9,829 nucleotides of DNA from an uncultured beta proteobacterium (GCA_903835865.1 CAILON010000015.1:1-9829), one strand, 5' to 3'; positions 1 to 8,147 are shown, numbered from the stretch's first letter. The notes: generated from the letters alone by a model not told the origin. Made by a program: numbers and translations.

Positions 1-609
1 AAAGGTCTTAAGATTGCGATTATTGATACCGAGTAGGGGCGTCTTTAGCTCAAGAGCTTGCTCAAGTTCGGGTGCGTTATGCACCTCAACTAAGACATCT
101 AAACCCAATTCGTGGGCGCATGCCTCAAGCTCTTTCATTTGATTAAGTTCAAGGCAGGCAACAATTAACAAAATGGCATCTGCGCCGATCGCACGAGCTT
201 CATAAACTTGATAGGGATCGATCGTAAAGTCTTTACGCAGTACCGGAATATTGCAGGCAGCACGAGCTTCTTGTAAGTAAGCATTGCAACCTTGAAAGTA
301 ATCGACATCCGTTAGAACGGATAAGCAGGCTGAGCCATGCAGCTCATAAGAGCGTGCAATTTCTGCGGGATTAAAGTTTTCACGCAAGATGCCTTTGCTC
401 GGACTGGCCTTTTTGATTTCAGTGATGACCCCGGCTTTACCAGAGGCAATCTTTTGATTAATGGAGTTGATAAAGCCGCGTGGCTTTAAAGCATTGCTTT
501 GATTATTCGTCAGCGCCAGCTCGCGTTGATTACCCAAAGAGATTTTCTTGGATATCTGCGCAATCTCTACTTTTTTAGTAGCAACAATTTTGTCGAGAAT
601 ATCACTCAT
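1..609 (-). CDS. trpC: Indole-3-glycerol phosphate synthase, 3' end cut by the window edge
   Basis: Cytoplasmic TIM-barrel enzyme that closes the indole ring, converting carboxyphenylamino-deoxyribulose phosphate to indole-3-glycerol phosphate with loss of CO2 and water, the fourth step from chorismate to tryptophan. I translated the minus strand from the ATG at 609-607 and it stays open to base 1, giving 203 residues. Family members run about 260, so roughly 60 C-terminal residues lie outside. The family signatures are in order: [10 protein letters not shown] at residues 64-73 (Glu64 and Lys66), LRKDF at 124-128 with the expected general-acid Lys126, VEVH at 174-177 with the expected general-base Glu175, and GINNRNL at 194-200. 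This is a stand-alone TrpC start with no TrpF fused in front. The start lies 6 bases after the trpD stop, with only a weak ribosome site, which suggests coupled translation at the end of the visible trp operon. Confidence 0.97.
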   Translation of the reverse strand, partial: MSDILDKIVATKKVEIAQISKKISLGNQRELALTNNQSNALKPRGFINSINQKIASGKAGVITEIKKASPSKGILRENFNPAEIARSYELHGSACLSVLTDVDYFQGCNAYLQEARAACNIPVLRKDFTIDPYQVYEARAIGADAILLIVACLELNQMKELEACAHELGLDVLVEVHNAPELEQALELKTPLLGINNRNLKTF

Positions 610-615
610 GAATAA

Positions 616-1641
616 TTACTTAGTTTGGGTTGCAGCGACAAATGCGTCGAGTTTTTGACGGGCAGCGCCTGAGCTAATTGCCGCTTTTGCCATAGCGATA
701 CCACTGGCAATATCTTTGGCAACACCAGCAACGTACAGCGTAGCGCCAGCATTAAAGCAAACGATATCACTGGCTGCCCCGGGCTTATTGTCAATAACAT
801 CTAAAACAATTTGTTTGGATTCTTCTGCATTAGCTACTTTGAAGCTACTAGTAGGGGCGGTATTGAGCCCAAAGTCTTTCGGATGGATCTCATATTCACG
901 CACTTCACCGTCTTTAAGCTCGCCAACAAGTGTTGGACCTTCTAGGGAAATTTCATCTAAACCATCGCGGCCATAAACCACAAGCGCATGTTCCATGCCA
1001 AGCGCTTGTAATACCCGTGCTTGTATACCCACTAAATCAGCATGAAAAACCCCCATCAGAATGCGCTTGGCATCAGCTGGGTTGGTAAGTGGCCCCAAGA
1101 TATTAAAAATAGTGCGCACACCCAATTGCTTGCGAATGGGAACAACGTACTTCATGGCAGGATGATGGTTAGGTGCAAACATAAAGCCAGCACCTACTGT
1201 GGAGATGCATTGAGCTACTTGCTCGGCTGAAAGAGCAAGATTTACTCCTAAAGCTTCTAGAACATCGGCACTACCTGACTTACTACTCACGCTGCGATTA
1301 CCGTGTTTGGCAATCTTGGCTCCAGCCCCTGCAGCAACAAACATGGCTGCAGTCGAAATATTAAAAGTATGGGCGCCATCGCCACCAGTGCCCACGACAT
1401 CTACGAGGTGTGTGCGGTCATCAACATGGACAGATGTTGCAAATTCACGCATGACTTGAGCAGCAGCTGCAATTTCTCCAACAGTTTCTTTTTTGGTACG
1501 CAAAGCTACTAAGAGGCCAGCCACCAATTCGGGTGACATTTCACCGCTCATGATGAGGCGCATCATGGCCGTCATCTCATCATGAAATAGTTCTCTGTGT
1601 TCAATACAGCGTTGCAGAGCTTCTTGAGGGGTAATGGGCAT
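616..1641 (-). CDS. trpD: Anthranilate phosphoribosyltransferase
   Basis: Transfers the phosphoribosyl group of PRPP to anthranilate, giving phosphoribosyl-anthranilate, the second step of tryptophan synthesis; acts in the cytoplasm as a dimer. The 341 residues match the usual length of the free-standing enzyme, so it is not fused to TrpG as in enteric bacteria. An N-terminal helical domain covers about residues 1-70. The PRPP-binding glycine loop GTGGD is at 84-88, KHGNR at 112-116, the anthranilate-site segment [13 protein letters not shown] at 176-188, and the metal-binding Asp-Glu pair at 229-230. The ATG at 1641-1639 gives the typical N-terminus MPITPQEAL. It begins 11 bases after the trpG stop and ends 6 bases before trpC. 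No strong Shine-Dalgarno sequence precedes it, so translation probably depends on ribosomes arriving from trpG. Confidence 0.98.
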   Translation of the reverse strand: MPITPQEALQRCIEHRELFHDEMTAMMRLIMSGEMSPELVAGLLVALRTKKETVGEIAAAAQVMREFATSVHVDDRTHLVDVVGTGGDGAHTFNISTAAMFVAAGAGAKIAKHGNRSVSSKSGSADVLEALGVNLALSAEQVAQCISTVGAGFMFAPNHHPAMKYVVPIRKQLGVRTIFNILGPLTNPADAKRILMGVFHADLVGIQARVLQALGMEHALVVYGRDGLDEISLEGPTLVGELKDGEVREYEIHPKDFGLNTAPTSSFKVANAEESKQIVLDVIDNKPGAASDIVCFNAGATLYVAGVAKDIASGIAMAKAAISSGAARQKLDAFVAATQTK

Positions 1642-1652
1642 AGTGCTTTGAC

Positions 1653-2219
1653 TTATGTATTTTGCAAAAAATTCTTAAGCAGAGCGTGACCATGCTCCGA
1701 CAGAATGGATTCAGGATGAAACTGCACACCCTCAACAGCAAGCTCACGATGGCGGACAGCCATAATTTCTCCATCTGAAGAGGTGGCTGTCACTTCAAGC
1801 ACTGCAGGTAACGAGCTCTTTTCAATCGCGAGGGAGTGATAGCGGGTCACTTTAAATGGATTGGGCAAGTTCTTAAAAACGCCTACGCCAGTGTGATGAA
1901 TGTCATCGGTCTTACCGTGCATGACTTTTTGCGCACGAATAATATTGCCTCCAAAGGCTTCACCAATCGCTTGATGTCCAAGGCAAACACCCAGAATAGG
2001 AATTTCTCCTGCATAGCGCTTAATGGTCTCAACTGAAATACCTGCTTCTGCGGGGCTACAAGGACCAGGAGAAATACATATACGTGCGGGATTGAGTTTT
2101 GCAATATCTTCCACTGCAATTTCATCATTCCGAAATACCTTCACCTCTTCACCAAGTTCTGCAAAATATTGCACAAGGTTATAAGTAAACGAATCATAGT
2201 TATCAATCATGAGGAGCAT
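1653..2219 (-). CDS. trpG: Anthranilate synthase component II (glutamine amidotransferase)
   Basis: Class I glutamine amidotransferase subunit that hydrolyses glutamine and passes ammonia to TrpE, which makes anthranilate from chorismate. The 188 residues are full length for a free-standing TrpG. It opens with the family start [14 protein letters not shown]. The oxyanion segment SPGPCSP is at 50-56, the nucleophile Cys79 lies in GVCLGHQ, and the other triad members are His168 and Glu170 in GVQFHPES. TrpG of this kind can also be shared with aminodeoxychorismate synthase (PabA role). Whether that happens here depends on whether the genome has a separate pabA. The start overlaps the end of trpE by 17 bases and has a near-perfect ribosome site inside trpE, so it can be loaded independently as well as by coupling. 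Confidence 0.97.
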   Translation of the reverse strand: MLLMIDNYDSFTYNLVQYFAELGEEVKVFRNDEIAVEDIAKLNPARICISPGPCSPAEAGISVETIKRYAGEIPILGVCLGHQAIGEAFGGNIIRAQKVMHGKTDDIHHTGVGVFKNLPNPFKVTRYHSLAIEKSSLPAVLEVTATSSDGEIMAVRHRELAVEGVQFHPESILSEHGHALLKNFLQNT

Positions 2220-3708
2220 CGAGTCCTCCTTGTACTAAATCGGCTGCAGTGAGGACGGCACGTGCTTTTGCTTCAGTTTCTTTCCACTCTGCAGTAGGGT
2301 CGGAGTCAGCAACTACACCTGCGCCAGCTTGAGAGTGCAGCATGCCATCCCGAATAACGCCGGTACGGATGGCAATCGCGACATCCATATCGCCCGAGAA
2401 TGAGAGGTAGCCTACTGCGCCGCCATAAACGCCGCGTTTCACAATTTCCATTTCATCAATGATTTCCATGGCACGAATTTTGGGCGCCCCAGAGAGAGTG
2501 CCTGCCGGAAAAGTAGCGCGCAATACATCCATATTGCTCATATTGTCTAAAAGATGACCTTCTACGGAGCTCACAATGTGTTGTACATGAGAGTACTTTT
2601 CGATCGACATGGAGTCGGTGAGCTTTACTGTGCCAGTTTTGGCGATACGACCAACGTCATTGCGCGCCAAATCAATCAACATGACGTGTTCAGCGATTTC
2701 TTTAGGGTCAGCCAAGAGCTCCTTGGCAAGGCGCTCATCTTCTTCAGGGTTCGCTCCGCGAGGACGAGTCCCAGCGAGTGGGCGAATAGTCACAATTTTT
2801 TCTGCAGCCCGTTTCTCTTGGCGTACCAAAATCTCCGGCGAAGATCCGACGATTTGCATATCCCCAAAATCGTAGAAATACATATAAGGCGATGGATTGA
2901 GGGAGCGCAATGCTCTATAGAGCGCCAATGGTGAATCTGTAAAAGGTTTGCTGATCCGCTGTCCAATGACTACCTGCATGCAATCGCCAGCCAAAATATA
3001 TTCTTTGGTTTTGCGTACCGCATTCTCAAAATCTTCCGCTTTAAATTTACGGATTAACTCAGTCTTAGTACTAGGCAGAGATGCTGGCATGCCCACTGGT
3101 TTATTCAGGCAGGCTAATAAATCTTTTAATCTCGTTTGAGTATTCTCAAAGCTGTCAGGCTTACTTGGATCGGCATATACGATCAAATAAATTTTTCCTG
3201 CGACGTTATCAATTACTGCCAACTCTTCAGTCAACATCAATTGAATATCTGGCACACCTAACTCATCTGGTAGTGCATGCTTGGCAAGACGCGATTCAAT
3301 ATAGCGAACTGTGTCATATCCAAAATAACCAGCAAGACCGCCGCAGAAGCGCGGTAAGCCAGCTTCAACTGACACTTTAAAACGCTTGAAGTAGGCGTCT
3401 ACAAAGTCGAGCGGGTTATCAGTATTGGTCTCGACAATTTTGCCGTCAGTAATAATTTGATTTATGGGGGCTAAAGGTGTGCCTACCGTTTTTAGAATCG
3501 TTTTAGCGGGTAGGCCAATAAAGGAGAAGCGTCCAAAACGTTCTCCGCCCAAGACCGATTCCAAAAGATAAGAATTGGTTTTACCAAATGCTTGTGTCAG
3601 CTTGACGTAAAGGGATAGGGGCGTTTCAAGATCGGCAAGCACCTCCTTGACTAAGGGAATGCGATTAAAACCTTGTTTAGCAAGAGCATTAAATTCTTCG
3701 CGCTGCAT
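2203..3708 (-). CDS. trpE: Anthranilate synthase component I
   Basis: Catalytic subunit that converts chorismate and ammonia (from TrpG) to anthranilate and pyruvate, the committed and normally feedback-inhibited step of tryptophan synthesis. The 501 residues are standard length. The N-terminal domain holds LLES at residues 48-51, whose serine is part of the tryptophan inhibitor pocket, and [11 protein letters not shown] at 271-281 forms another part of that site. This suggests the enzyme is sensitive to tryptophan. The chorismate-binding domain shows GSSPE (288-292), PLAGTRPRG (310-318), [11 protein letters not shown] (341-351), [11 protein letters not shown] (400-410), GGAVGY (429-434) and [11 protein letters not shown] (461-471). 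The ATG at 3708-3706 overlaps the rpe stop by one base (TAATG). No leader peptide with tandem Trp codons precedes it, so control probably rests on feedback inhibition and on whatever promoter drives rpe. The stop lies 17 bases inside trpG. Confidence 0.98.
   Translation of the reverse strand: MQREEFNALAKQGFNRIPLVKEVLADLETPLSLYVKLTQAFGKTNSYLLESVLGGERFGRFSFIGLPAKTILKTVGTPLAPINQIITDGKIVETNTDNPLDFVDAYFKRFKVSVEAGLPRFCGGLAGYFGYDTVRYIESRLAKHALPDELGVPDIQLMLTEELAVIDNVAGKIYLIVYADPSKPDSFENTQTRLKDLLACLNKPVGMPASLPSTKTELIRKFKAEDFENAVRKTKEYILAGDCMQVVIGQRISKPFTDSPLALYRALRSLNPSPYMYFYDFGDMQIVGSSPEILVRQEKRAAEKIVTIRPLAGTRPRGANPEEDERLAKELLADPKEIAEHVMLIDLARNDVGRIAKTGTVKLTDSMSIEKYSHVQHIVSSVEGHLLDNMSNMDVLRATFPAGTLSGAPKIRAMEIIDEMEIVKRGVYGGAVGYLSFSGDMDVAIAIRTGVIRDGMLHSQAGAGVVADSDPTAEWKETEAKARAVLTAADLVQGGLDAPHD
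2225..2231 (-). promoter_or_regulatory. Strong Shine-Dalgarno sequence for trpG inside the trpE coding region
   Basis: On the minus strand the heptamer AAGGAGG sits five bases before the trpG ATG, an essentially perfect match to the anti-Shine-Dalgarno sequence. It lies within trpE codons Gln-Gly-Gly near the C-terminus. It fixes the trpG start at 2219 rather than the second in-frame ATG nine bases later. It also contrasts with the weak sites of the other trp genes here. Confidence 0.8.
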
Positions 3709-4433
3709 TACGCTTTACTCAACTTTCCTAATGCGGTGCGCATCGCCTCAATGACAGATGTGTAATTATCTTGGCCAAAAATTGCTGAGCCAGCAACAAA
3801 AGTATCTGCGCCCGCTTTTGCAACTTCTGCAATGTTGTCAACTTTAATGCCGCCATCCACTTCAAGCCGGATATGACGCCCAGTTTCTGCTTGGTATTGA
3901 TCCAAACGCGCACGCACCTGAGCAATTTTATTCAGAGTGCTAGGAATGAAAGACTGTCCACCAAAACCTGGGTTCACTGACATGAGTAAAACTAAGTCGA
4001 GTAGATCAAGGGTATGGTCAAGATGATCTAAGGGGGTTGCAGGGTTTAAAACCAGACCCGCTTGACATCCTTGATCTCGAATGAGGTTAAGCGTCCGATT
4101 AACGTGAGGGCTTGCTTCTGGATGAAAGCTAATGAGATTGGCTCCTGCTTTGGCAAAATCCGGAACAATCCGATCAACCGGTTCAATCATGAGATGAACA
4201 TCAATCACTGCTGGCTTGCCATTTTTTAAGGCATGTGGACGAATCGCCTCACAAACCAAAGGACCAATAGTGAGATTGGGAACATAGTGGTTGTCCATTA
4301 CATCAAAGTGAATCCAGTCAGCCCCAGCTGCTAAGACATCTTGGACTTCCTTGCCCAGGCAGGCAAAGTCAGCCGACAAAATGGAGGGGGCGATGATAAA
4401 TTCGGTATTAGATGGTGATTTTTGGCTTTCCAT
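3708..4433 (-). CDS. rpe: Ribulose-phosphate 3-epimerase
   Basis: Metal-dependent TIM-barrel enzyme of the non-oxidative pentose-phosphate pathway that interconverts D-ribulose-5-phosphate and D-xylulose-5-phosphate. The 241 residues are about 12-15 longer at the N-terminus than typical family members, whose conserved part starts at [10 protein letters not shown] (here 14-23). The metal and catalytic set is complete: His42 and Asp44 in [12 protein letters not shown], His80 in DVHLM, and Asp193 in EVDGGI. The flexible phosphate loop [11 protein letters not shown] is at 152-162 and AGSAIF at 214-219. No other in-frame ATG lies between 4433 and the conserved core, so this start is kept. It is the first gene of the leftward cluster, with its stop codon overlapping the trpE start by one base. 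Its promoter must lie in the short gap to apaG or within apaG. Confidence 0.97.
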   Translation of the reverse strand: MESQKSPSNTEFIIAPSILSADFACLGKEVQDVLAAGADWIHFDVMDNHYVPNLTIGPLVCEAIRPHALKNGKPAVIDVHLMIEPVDRIVPDFAKAGANLISFHPEASPHVNRTLNLIRDQGCQAGLVLNPATPLDHLDHTLDLLDLVLLMSVNPGFGGQSFIPSTLNKIAQVRARLDQYQAETGRHIRLEVDGGIKVDNIAEVAKAGADTFVAGSAIFGQDNYTSVIEAMRTALGKLSKA

Positions 4434-4435
4434 CC

Positions 4436-4446
4436 CTAGATTCTAG
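4436..4446. repeat. 11-base palindrome between rpe and apaG
   Basis: The sequence CTAGA-T-TCTAG is a perfect inverted repeat with 5-base arms and a one-base centre. It sits two bases upstream of the rpe start codon, in the short divergent gap. It could be part of an operator or a weak mRNA stem at the rpe ribosome site. It could also be chance, since arms this short occur often. Confidence 0.25.
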
Positions 4447-4482
4447 CTTGCAGTTGGTCTTGGGATGGAGCAGAATTCGTGC

Positions 4483-4857
4483 ATGAACCCCCACGAAATC
4501 AGCATTACGGTCAAGACCCAGTACCTTCCAGAGCAATCTGACCCGGATAACCGCCAGTTTGCCTTTGCCTATACGGTCACTATTCGCAATACTGGTGCGG
4601 CCAGTATTCAGCTGATAGCCCGCCATTGGTTCATTACGGACGGGGACAATGAGGTCCAGGAGGTTCGGGGTTTGGGGGTAGTAGGACAACAGCCCTTATT
4701 GCGGACTGGAGAGCAATTTGAGTACACCAGCTGGGCTACTTTGCCCACCCCAGCCGGCACAATGCGTGGCGAGTATTTTTGCGTGACTGAAGAAGCACAA
4801 TTTTTCCAGGCACCCATTCCTGAGTTTGCCTTGGTGATGCCTCGCACCCTGCACTAG
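4483..4857 (+). CDS. apaG: ApaG-family protein (DUF525)
   Basis: Small cytoplasmic beta-sandwich protein of the ApaG family. Its biochemical role is poorly defined: it was named for its place beside apaH in enteric bacteria, where loss is linked to divalent cation tolerance, and the same fold occurs in some eukaryotic F-box proteins. The protein is 124 residues from the ATG at 4483, the usual family length of about 125, with the conserved segments FAYTVTIRN, the glycine motif RGLGVVGQQP and the late GTMRGEYF. An in-frame ATG at 4465 would add six residues (MEQNSC). I prefer 4483 because it matches family N-termini and a GGAG lies 12 bases before it, although that spacing is long. It is divergent from rpe and converges with the small ORF at 4862. 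It is not next to apaH here, a common situation in betaproteobacteria. Confidence 0.93.
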   Translation: MNPHEISITVKTQYLPEQSDPDNRQFAFAYTVTIRNTGAASIQLIARHWFITDGDNEVQEVRGLGVVGQQPLLRTGEQFEYTSWATLPTPAGTMRGEYFCVTEEAQFFQAPIPEFALVMPRTLH

Positions 4858-4861
4858 AACG

Positions 4862-4975
4862 CTATTTTTTGCCTTTACCTGTCCAGAGGACGATAAATAA
4901 CAAAAGTCCCAATGCAATAGCGCCTTCAAGGACAAAGAGCAGCATTGGGTATTGATCGAGTAAATTGGCAATCAT
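4862..4975 (-). CDS. Possible 37-residue single-pass membrane protein
   Basis: I do not recognise a family. The ORF from the ATG at 4975-4973 encodes 37 residues: a short polar N-terminus (MIANLLDQYP), one uninterrupted hydrophobic segment at about residues 11-31, and a basic tail TGKGKK. That layout predicts a single inner-membrane helix with the C-terminus in the cytoplasm. It fills nearly exactly the space between apaG and mltA: its stop is 4 bases from the apaG stop, and its ATG shares CATG with the mltA ATG. Codons look ordinary for the region. Against it, the ribosome site is poor. The frame stays open further upstream to an ATG at 5092, but that extension would lie antisense to the mltA signal peptide and has no protein-like character. 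Without it, this is a 116-base intergenic gap. Confidence 0.5.
   Translation of the reverse strand: MIANLLDQYPMLLFVLEGAIALGLLLFIVLWTGKGKK
4869..4897 (+). promoter_or_regulatory. Candidate sigma-70 type promoter for mltA
   Basis: TTGCCT at 4869-4874 and GATAAA at 4892-4897 are separated by 17 bases, each matching four of six consensus positions. Transcription starting near 4903-4905 would give a leader of about 70 bases before the mltA ATG. The site lies just after the apaG stop and antisense to the end of the small membrane ORF. It is the best candidate I see in this gap but is a modest match, and read-through from apaG is an alternative. Confidence 0.3.
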
Positions 4976-6125
4976 GTTTTCAATATTTAAATTTATACAA
5001 CCAGTAACAAAACAAACTTTAGCAACAAGTGTATTCGCTATCCTCATTGGAAGTTTGATGGTGGGCTGTTCAACCCCACCTACTCGAGGCACCGGATACC
5101 GCTCTAGTTCAGGAACGGCCCCAAGTAACTACAGTTCTCCCATTGCTAGTTTTAGCGCCGTTTCTTGGAAAGCACTACCTGGATGGCAGGATGATGATTT
5201 ATCACAGGCTTGGCCTTCATGGCTAAAAAGTTGCGAAGCATTACGAAAGCGCAATAGCGAAATCAATTGGCGTCAGGTTTGCTCTCAAGTTGCTAGCGTT
5301 TCAGCAAAGGACACCCAGACCATTCGTCGGTATTTTGAGGACAACTTTCAGGCTTATGAAATTCGCAATAGCGCAGGTAGCGATACAGGCTTGATAACGG
5401 GATATTACGAACCCGTGATGAACGGTTCGCAAACTCGCACCAGTGTTTACAGCGTACCCCTATATGCCTACCCCAACGCGTGGCGGCAAACAAGACCTAA
5501 CCCTGGGCCAAGTCGTGCTGACTTGATGAGCTCAGGAATATTGAAGGGCTCCGAGATCGCTTGGGTTCAGGATCCGGTAGCTGCGGCCTTTATGCAAATT
5601 CAAGGCTCTGGAAAAATTCGCCTGTCAGATGGGCGCGTATTACGCTTAGGTTATGCAGGAACTAATGAACAGCCATTTAAATCATTTGCACAATGGCTGC
5701 TCGACAGAAAAGAAATTACTCGTAGCGAAGCAACCATGCAGGGTATTTCACGGTGGGCTAAACGCAACCCTGATCGGGTGAATGAAATGCTCAACGCGAA
5801 TCCGCGTTTTGTATTTTTTAAAGAGCTGCCCGGAAACGTTAGTGCTGACCTGGGTCCTACTGGGGCCTTAAATGTGCCCTTAACTACCGAGCGTAGTATT
5901 GCAGTCGATTTGCAGGCATTACCTCTAGGGGCGCCTGTATTTTTGGCAACTACCAAACCTTTGAGTGACCAGGCTTTGCAAAAATTAGTGATGGCCCAAG
6001 ATACTGGAAAAGCGATTGTGGGCGGCGTGCGAGCAGATTACTATTGGGGTTCAGGGGATGCTGCTGGAGAAATGGCTGGGCGCATGAAACAAAATGGCAA
6101 GATGTGGGTATTGCTACCTCGCTAA
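4974..6125 (+). CDS. mltA: Membrane-bound lytic murein transglycosylase A (lipoprotein)
   Basis: Outer-membrane lipoprotein that cleaves the MurNAc-GlcNAc bond of peptidoglycan non-hydrolytically, leaving 1,6-anhydro-MurNAc ends, for wall turnover and insertion. From the ATG at 4974 the protein has 383 residues. A signal peptide ends in a lipobox-like LMVGC, with the lipidated Cys32 followed by Ser33, which favours outer-membrane sorting. A low-complexity Ser/Thr/Pro/Gly linker follows to about residue 60. MltA motifs include GYYEP at 143-147, a QGSGKIRLSDG segment at 210-220 and GYAGTNEQP at 226-234. The C-terminal 3D domain has its three namesake aspartates: Asp343 in QDTG, Asp355 in RADYYWG and Asp362 in GDAAG. 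A TTG at 4965 in frame would add three residues; I chose the ATG although neither has a strong ribosome site. The enoyl-CoA hydratase gene follows after 25 bases. Confidence 0.95.
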   Translation: MFSIFKFIQPVTKQTLATSVFAILIGSLMVGCSTPPTRGTGYRSSSGTAPSNYSSPIASFSAVSWKALPGWQDDDLSQAWPSWLKSCEALRKRNSEINWRQVCSQVASVSAKDTQTIRRYFEDNFQAYEIRNSAGSDTGLITGYYEPVMNGSQTRTSVYSVPLYAYPNAWRQTRPNPGPSRADLMSSGILKGSEIAWVQDPVAAAFMQIQGSGKIRLSDGRVLRLGYAGTNEQPFKSFAQWLLDRKEITRSEATMQGISRWAKRNPDRVNEMLNANPRFVFFKELPGNVSADLGPTGALNVPLTTERSIAVDLQALPLGAPVFLATTKPLSDQALQKLVMAQDTGKAIVGGVRADYYWGSGDAAGEMAGRMKQNGKMWVLLPR

Positions 6126-6150
6126 TTGAATACACCTTAGAAAGAGAAAT

Positions 6151-6927
6151 ATGAGCTACAACACTATTTTGACTGATGTGGATGGCAAGGTTGCCACCAT
6201 TACCCTCAATCGTCCTGAGGTCCTCAATGCGCTAAACGATGAGCTGATGAATGAACTGGGTGCCGCCTTATTGGGTTTTGATGCTGATGACAATATCGGC
6301 TGCATCATCATCACTGGAAGTGAGAAAGCATTTGCTGCTGGTGCAGATATCGCTTCGATGGCGAAGTATGGATTTAAAGACGTCTATCGCGAAGATTTTA
6401 TTTCTCGTAATTGGGAGGCGATGAAAAAGGTACGTAAGCCAGTCATTGCAGCTGTCTCTGGTTATGCCCTTGGTGGTGGCTGCGAATTGGCCATGATGTG
6501 CGACACGATTATGGCTGCTGATAATGCTAAGTTTGCCCAACCAGAAGTAAAGCTAGGAATTATTCCTGGCGCTGGCGGAACACAACGTTTGCCACGTGCG
6601 GTATCGAAAGCAAAAGCAATGGATCTGGCTTTGACTGGTCGCATGATGGATGCAGCTGAAGCTGAGCGCGCCGGATTAGTGGCACGTATCTTTCCACCAG
6701 CGGATTTATTAAAAGAAGTAAAGGCGATTGCTAAGGGAATTGCTGATATGCCCTTGCTCACTGCGATGATGGTGAAAGAAGCAATCAATACGGCTTATGA
6801 AACAACGCTTTCTGAGGGTATTCATTTTGAGCGTCGTTTATTCCATGCTTGCTTTGCAACCAACGATCAAAAAGAGGGCATGGCAGCGTTTATGGAAAAA
6901 CGCCCAGCCAAATTTACTAACTCTTAA
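6151..6927 (+). CDS. Enoyl-CoA hydratase (crotonase family)
   Basis: Predicted soluble enzyme adding water across the double bond of trans-2-enoyl-CoA to give 3-hydroxyacyl-CoA, as in fatty-acid beta-oxidation or amino-acid and aromatic catabolism. The 258 residues match short-chain crotonases. The oxyanion-hole segment AFAAGADI is at 60-67 and [12 protein letters not shown] at 107-118. The two catalytic glutamates are Glu112 and Glu132 ([19 protein letters not shown]), 20 residues apart as in mitochondrial crotonase. Both glutamates present supports true hydratase activity over the isomerase or decarboxylase members, but the physiological substrate cannot be read from sequence, so I give no symbol. 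AAAGAG about five bases before the ATG serves as ribosome site. It follows mltA by 25 bases and may be co-transcribed, with no obvious functional link. Its stop overlaps that of the convergent amidohydrolase gene. Confidence 0.94.
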   Translation: MSYNTILTDVDGKVATITLNRPEVLNALNDELMNELGAALLGFDADDNIGCIIITGSEKAFAAGADIASMAKYGFKDVYREDFISRNWEAMKKVRKPVIAAVSGYALGGGCELAMMCDTIMAADNAKFAQPEVKLGIIPGAGGTQRLPRAVSKAKAMDLALTGRMMDAAEAERAGLVARIFPPADLLKEVKAIAKGIADMPLLTAMMVKEAINTAYETTLSEGIHFERRLFHACFATNDQKEGMAAFMEKRPAKFTNS

Positions 6928-8120
6928 TTTTTTTCGAGGTAGCGTTGAGCTAACTTTACCCAATAGCTCACGCCGATCGGAATCAGCGCGTCGTTAAAGT
7001 CATAGGAGGGGTTATGAAGGTGGCATGGGCCCATGCCATGGCCTGCCGAGCGATGGTCACCATCGCCATTGCCTAAGAACACATAGCAGCCGGGCTTCTC
7101 CAGCAAAAAGAATGCAAAATCTTCTGCGCCCATGGTTGGATCGATTGAAGTGTTGACGTTTTGGGGGCCAACAATTTCACCCATGACTTGTGCAGCAAAA
7201 GCCACTTCATTGTCGTGATTAATTAATGGCGGATAACTTCTTCTGAAATCAATCTCTGCTTGACAATCAAATGCTCCAGCCACGCTGTGTGAAATTTCTC
7301 GAAGGCGCTGTTCAATCAGGTCTAAGACTTCTAAAGTAAAAGTGCGAACGGTGCCGCCAATAAAAGCACTATCTGGAATGACGTTACTCGTTTCACCTGC
7401 ATGAAATTGGGTAATGGACAAAACAGCTGCATCGACCGGGCGCTTATTGCGAGTAATGATGCTTTGTAGTGCCTGCACCACTTGAACTCCAGTAAGCACT
7501 GGATCTGCGCTGTTATGCGGTAAAGCGGCATGACCACCCTTGCCTTTAATTGTGATCTCAAAAGCATTGCTTGAGGCCATCATGGGGCCGCTGGTGACGC
7601 CAAAGCTGCCTTCGGCTAAACCGGGCCAATTATGTAAACCAAAAACCGCATCACACGGAAATTCTTTAAAGAGACCATCTTTAATCATTTCTTTTGCACC
7701 AGCACCACCCTCTTCAGCTGGCTGGAAAATGAAAATGACCGTTCCTTTGAAATCCCGATGGTTAGATAAATATTGAGCAGCTCCCAGCAACATTGCTGTG
7801 TGACCATCATGACCGCAAGCATGCATCTTTCCTGGGTTGCGAGAAGTGTGTTCAAAAGTGTTGTGCTCTTGAAGTGGCAAGGCATCCATATCAGCGCGCA
7901 GACCAATCATTTTCCCCGGCCCAAGATCGCCATCCAATCTCCCAACCACGCCGGTCTTACCCATGCCGCGAAAGACCGAAATACCCCAGCTGGAGAGTGC
8001 TTCGGCAACTAAGTCGGCAGTACGGTTTTCTTCAAAACGCAACTCAGGATGAGCGTGAATATTGCGTCGAATATCTTGAATCGCTTCTGCTGAATTGATG
8101 ATTTCTGGAAGTAAATGCAT
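6924..8120 (-). CDS. M20-family metallo-amidohydrolase (hippurate hydrolase / N-acyl amino acid amidohydrolase type)
   Basis: Predicted cytoplasmic zinc (or manganese) enzyme hydrolysing the amide bond of N-acyl amino acids or similar compounds. The 398 residues are the usual length for the M20D/HipO-like group. The catalytic domain shows RADMDALP at 75-82, [12 protein letters not shown] at 99-110 with metal ligands Cys102 and His104, QPAEEGG at 133-139 with the catalytic and metal-binding glutamates at 136-137, and GLHNWP at 161-166 with His163. The dimerisation lid domain starts near [14 protein letters not shown] (189-202), and a late [12 protein letters not shown] supplies the last ligand histidine. 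Hippurate, N-acetyl amino acids, indole-acetyl amino acids and diaminopimelate derivatives are all known substrates in this group. The ATG at 8120 is the only option because an in-frame stop lies at 8130-8132. It follows bioD by 58 bases on the same strand. Confidence 0.92.
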   Translation of the reverse strand: MHLLPEIINSAEAIQDIRRNIHAHPELRFEENRTADLVAEALSSWGISVFRGMGKTGVVGRLDGDLGPGKMIGLRADMDALPLQEHNTFEHTSRNPGKMHACGHDGHTAMLLGAAQYLSNHRDFKGTVIFIFQPAEEGGAGAKEMIKDGLFKEFPCDAVFGLHNWPGLAEGSFGVTSGPMMASSNAFEITIKGKGGHAALPHNSADPVLTGVQVVQALQSIITRNKRPVDAAVLSITQFHAGETSNVIPDSAFIGGTVRTFTLEVLDLIEQRLREISHSVAGAFDCQAEIDFRRSYPPLINHDNEVAFAAQVMGEIVGPQNVNTSIDPTMGAEDFAFFLLEKPGCYVFLGNGDGDHRSAGHGMGPCHLHNPSYDFNDALIPIGVSYWVKLAQRYLEKN

Positions 8121-8147
8121 GCCTTCATCTTATCCGAAAATTTATTC

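Noticed and set aside
3708..3760. Searched for a trp leader peptide or attenuator upstream of trpE.
   Set aside because: This stretch is the coding end of rpe, with no tandem Trp codons and no alternative stem-loops that I could see.
4465..4482. Six-residue N-terminal extension of ApaG from the ATG at 4465.
   Set aside because: Known ApaG proteins start close to the residue encoded at 4483, and no ribosome site precedes 4465. It remains possible and is noted in the gene entry.
4965..4973. TTG start for mltA three codons upstream of the ATG.
   Set aside because: It adds nothing to the signal peptide and lacks a clear ribosome site, so the ATG at 4974 is the simpler choice.
4862..5092. 76-residue minus-strand frame starting at the ATG at 5092.
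   Set aside because: The first 39 residues lie antisense to the mltA signal peptide and show no protein-like features. Only the part from the ATG at 4975 has a coherent membrane-protein layout, so I kept that alone.
6928..6934. Run of seven T after the enoyl-CoA hydratase stop, considered as a rho-independent terminator.
   Set aside because: No stable stem lies just upstream; the preceding bases are coding and AT-rich without an inverted repeat.
7793..8098. Plus-strand open frame opposite the amidohydrolase gene.
   Set aside because: It is rich in Cys, His, Arg and Ser in an irregular pattern typical of antisense frames, and the other strand encodes a complete, motif-bearing enzyme.
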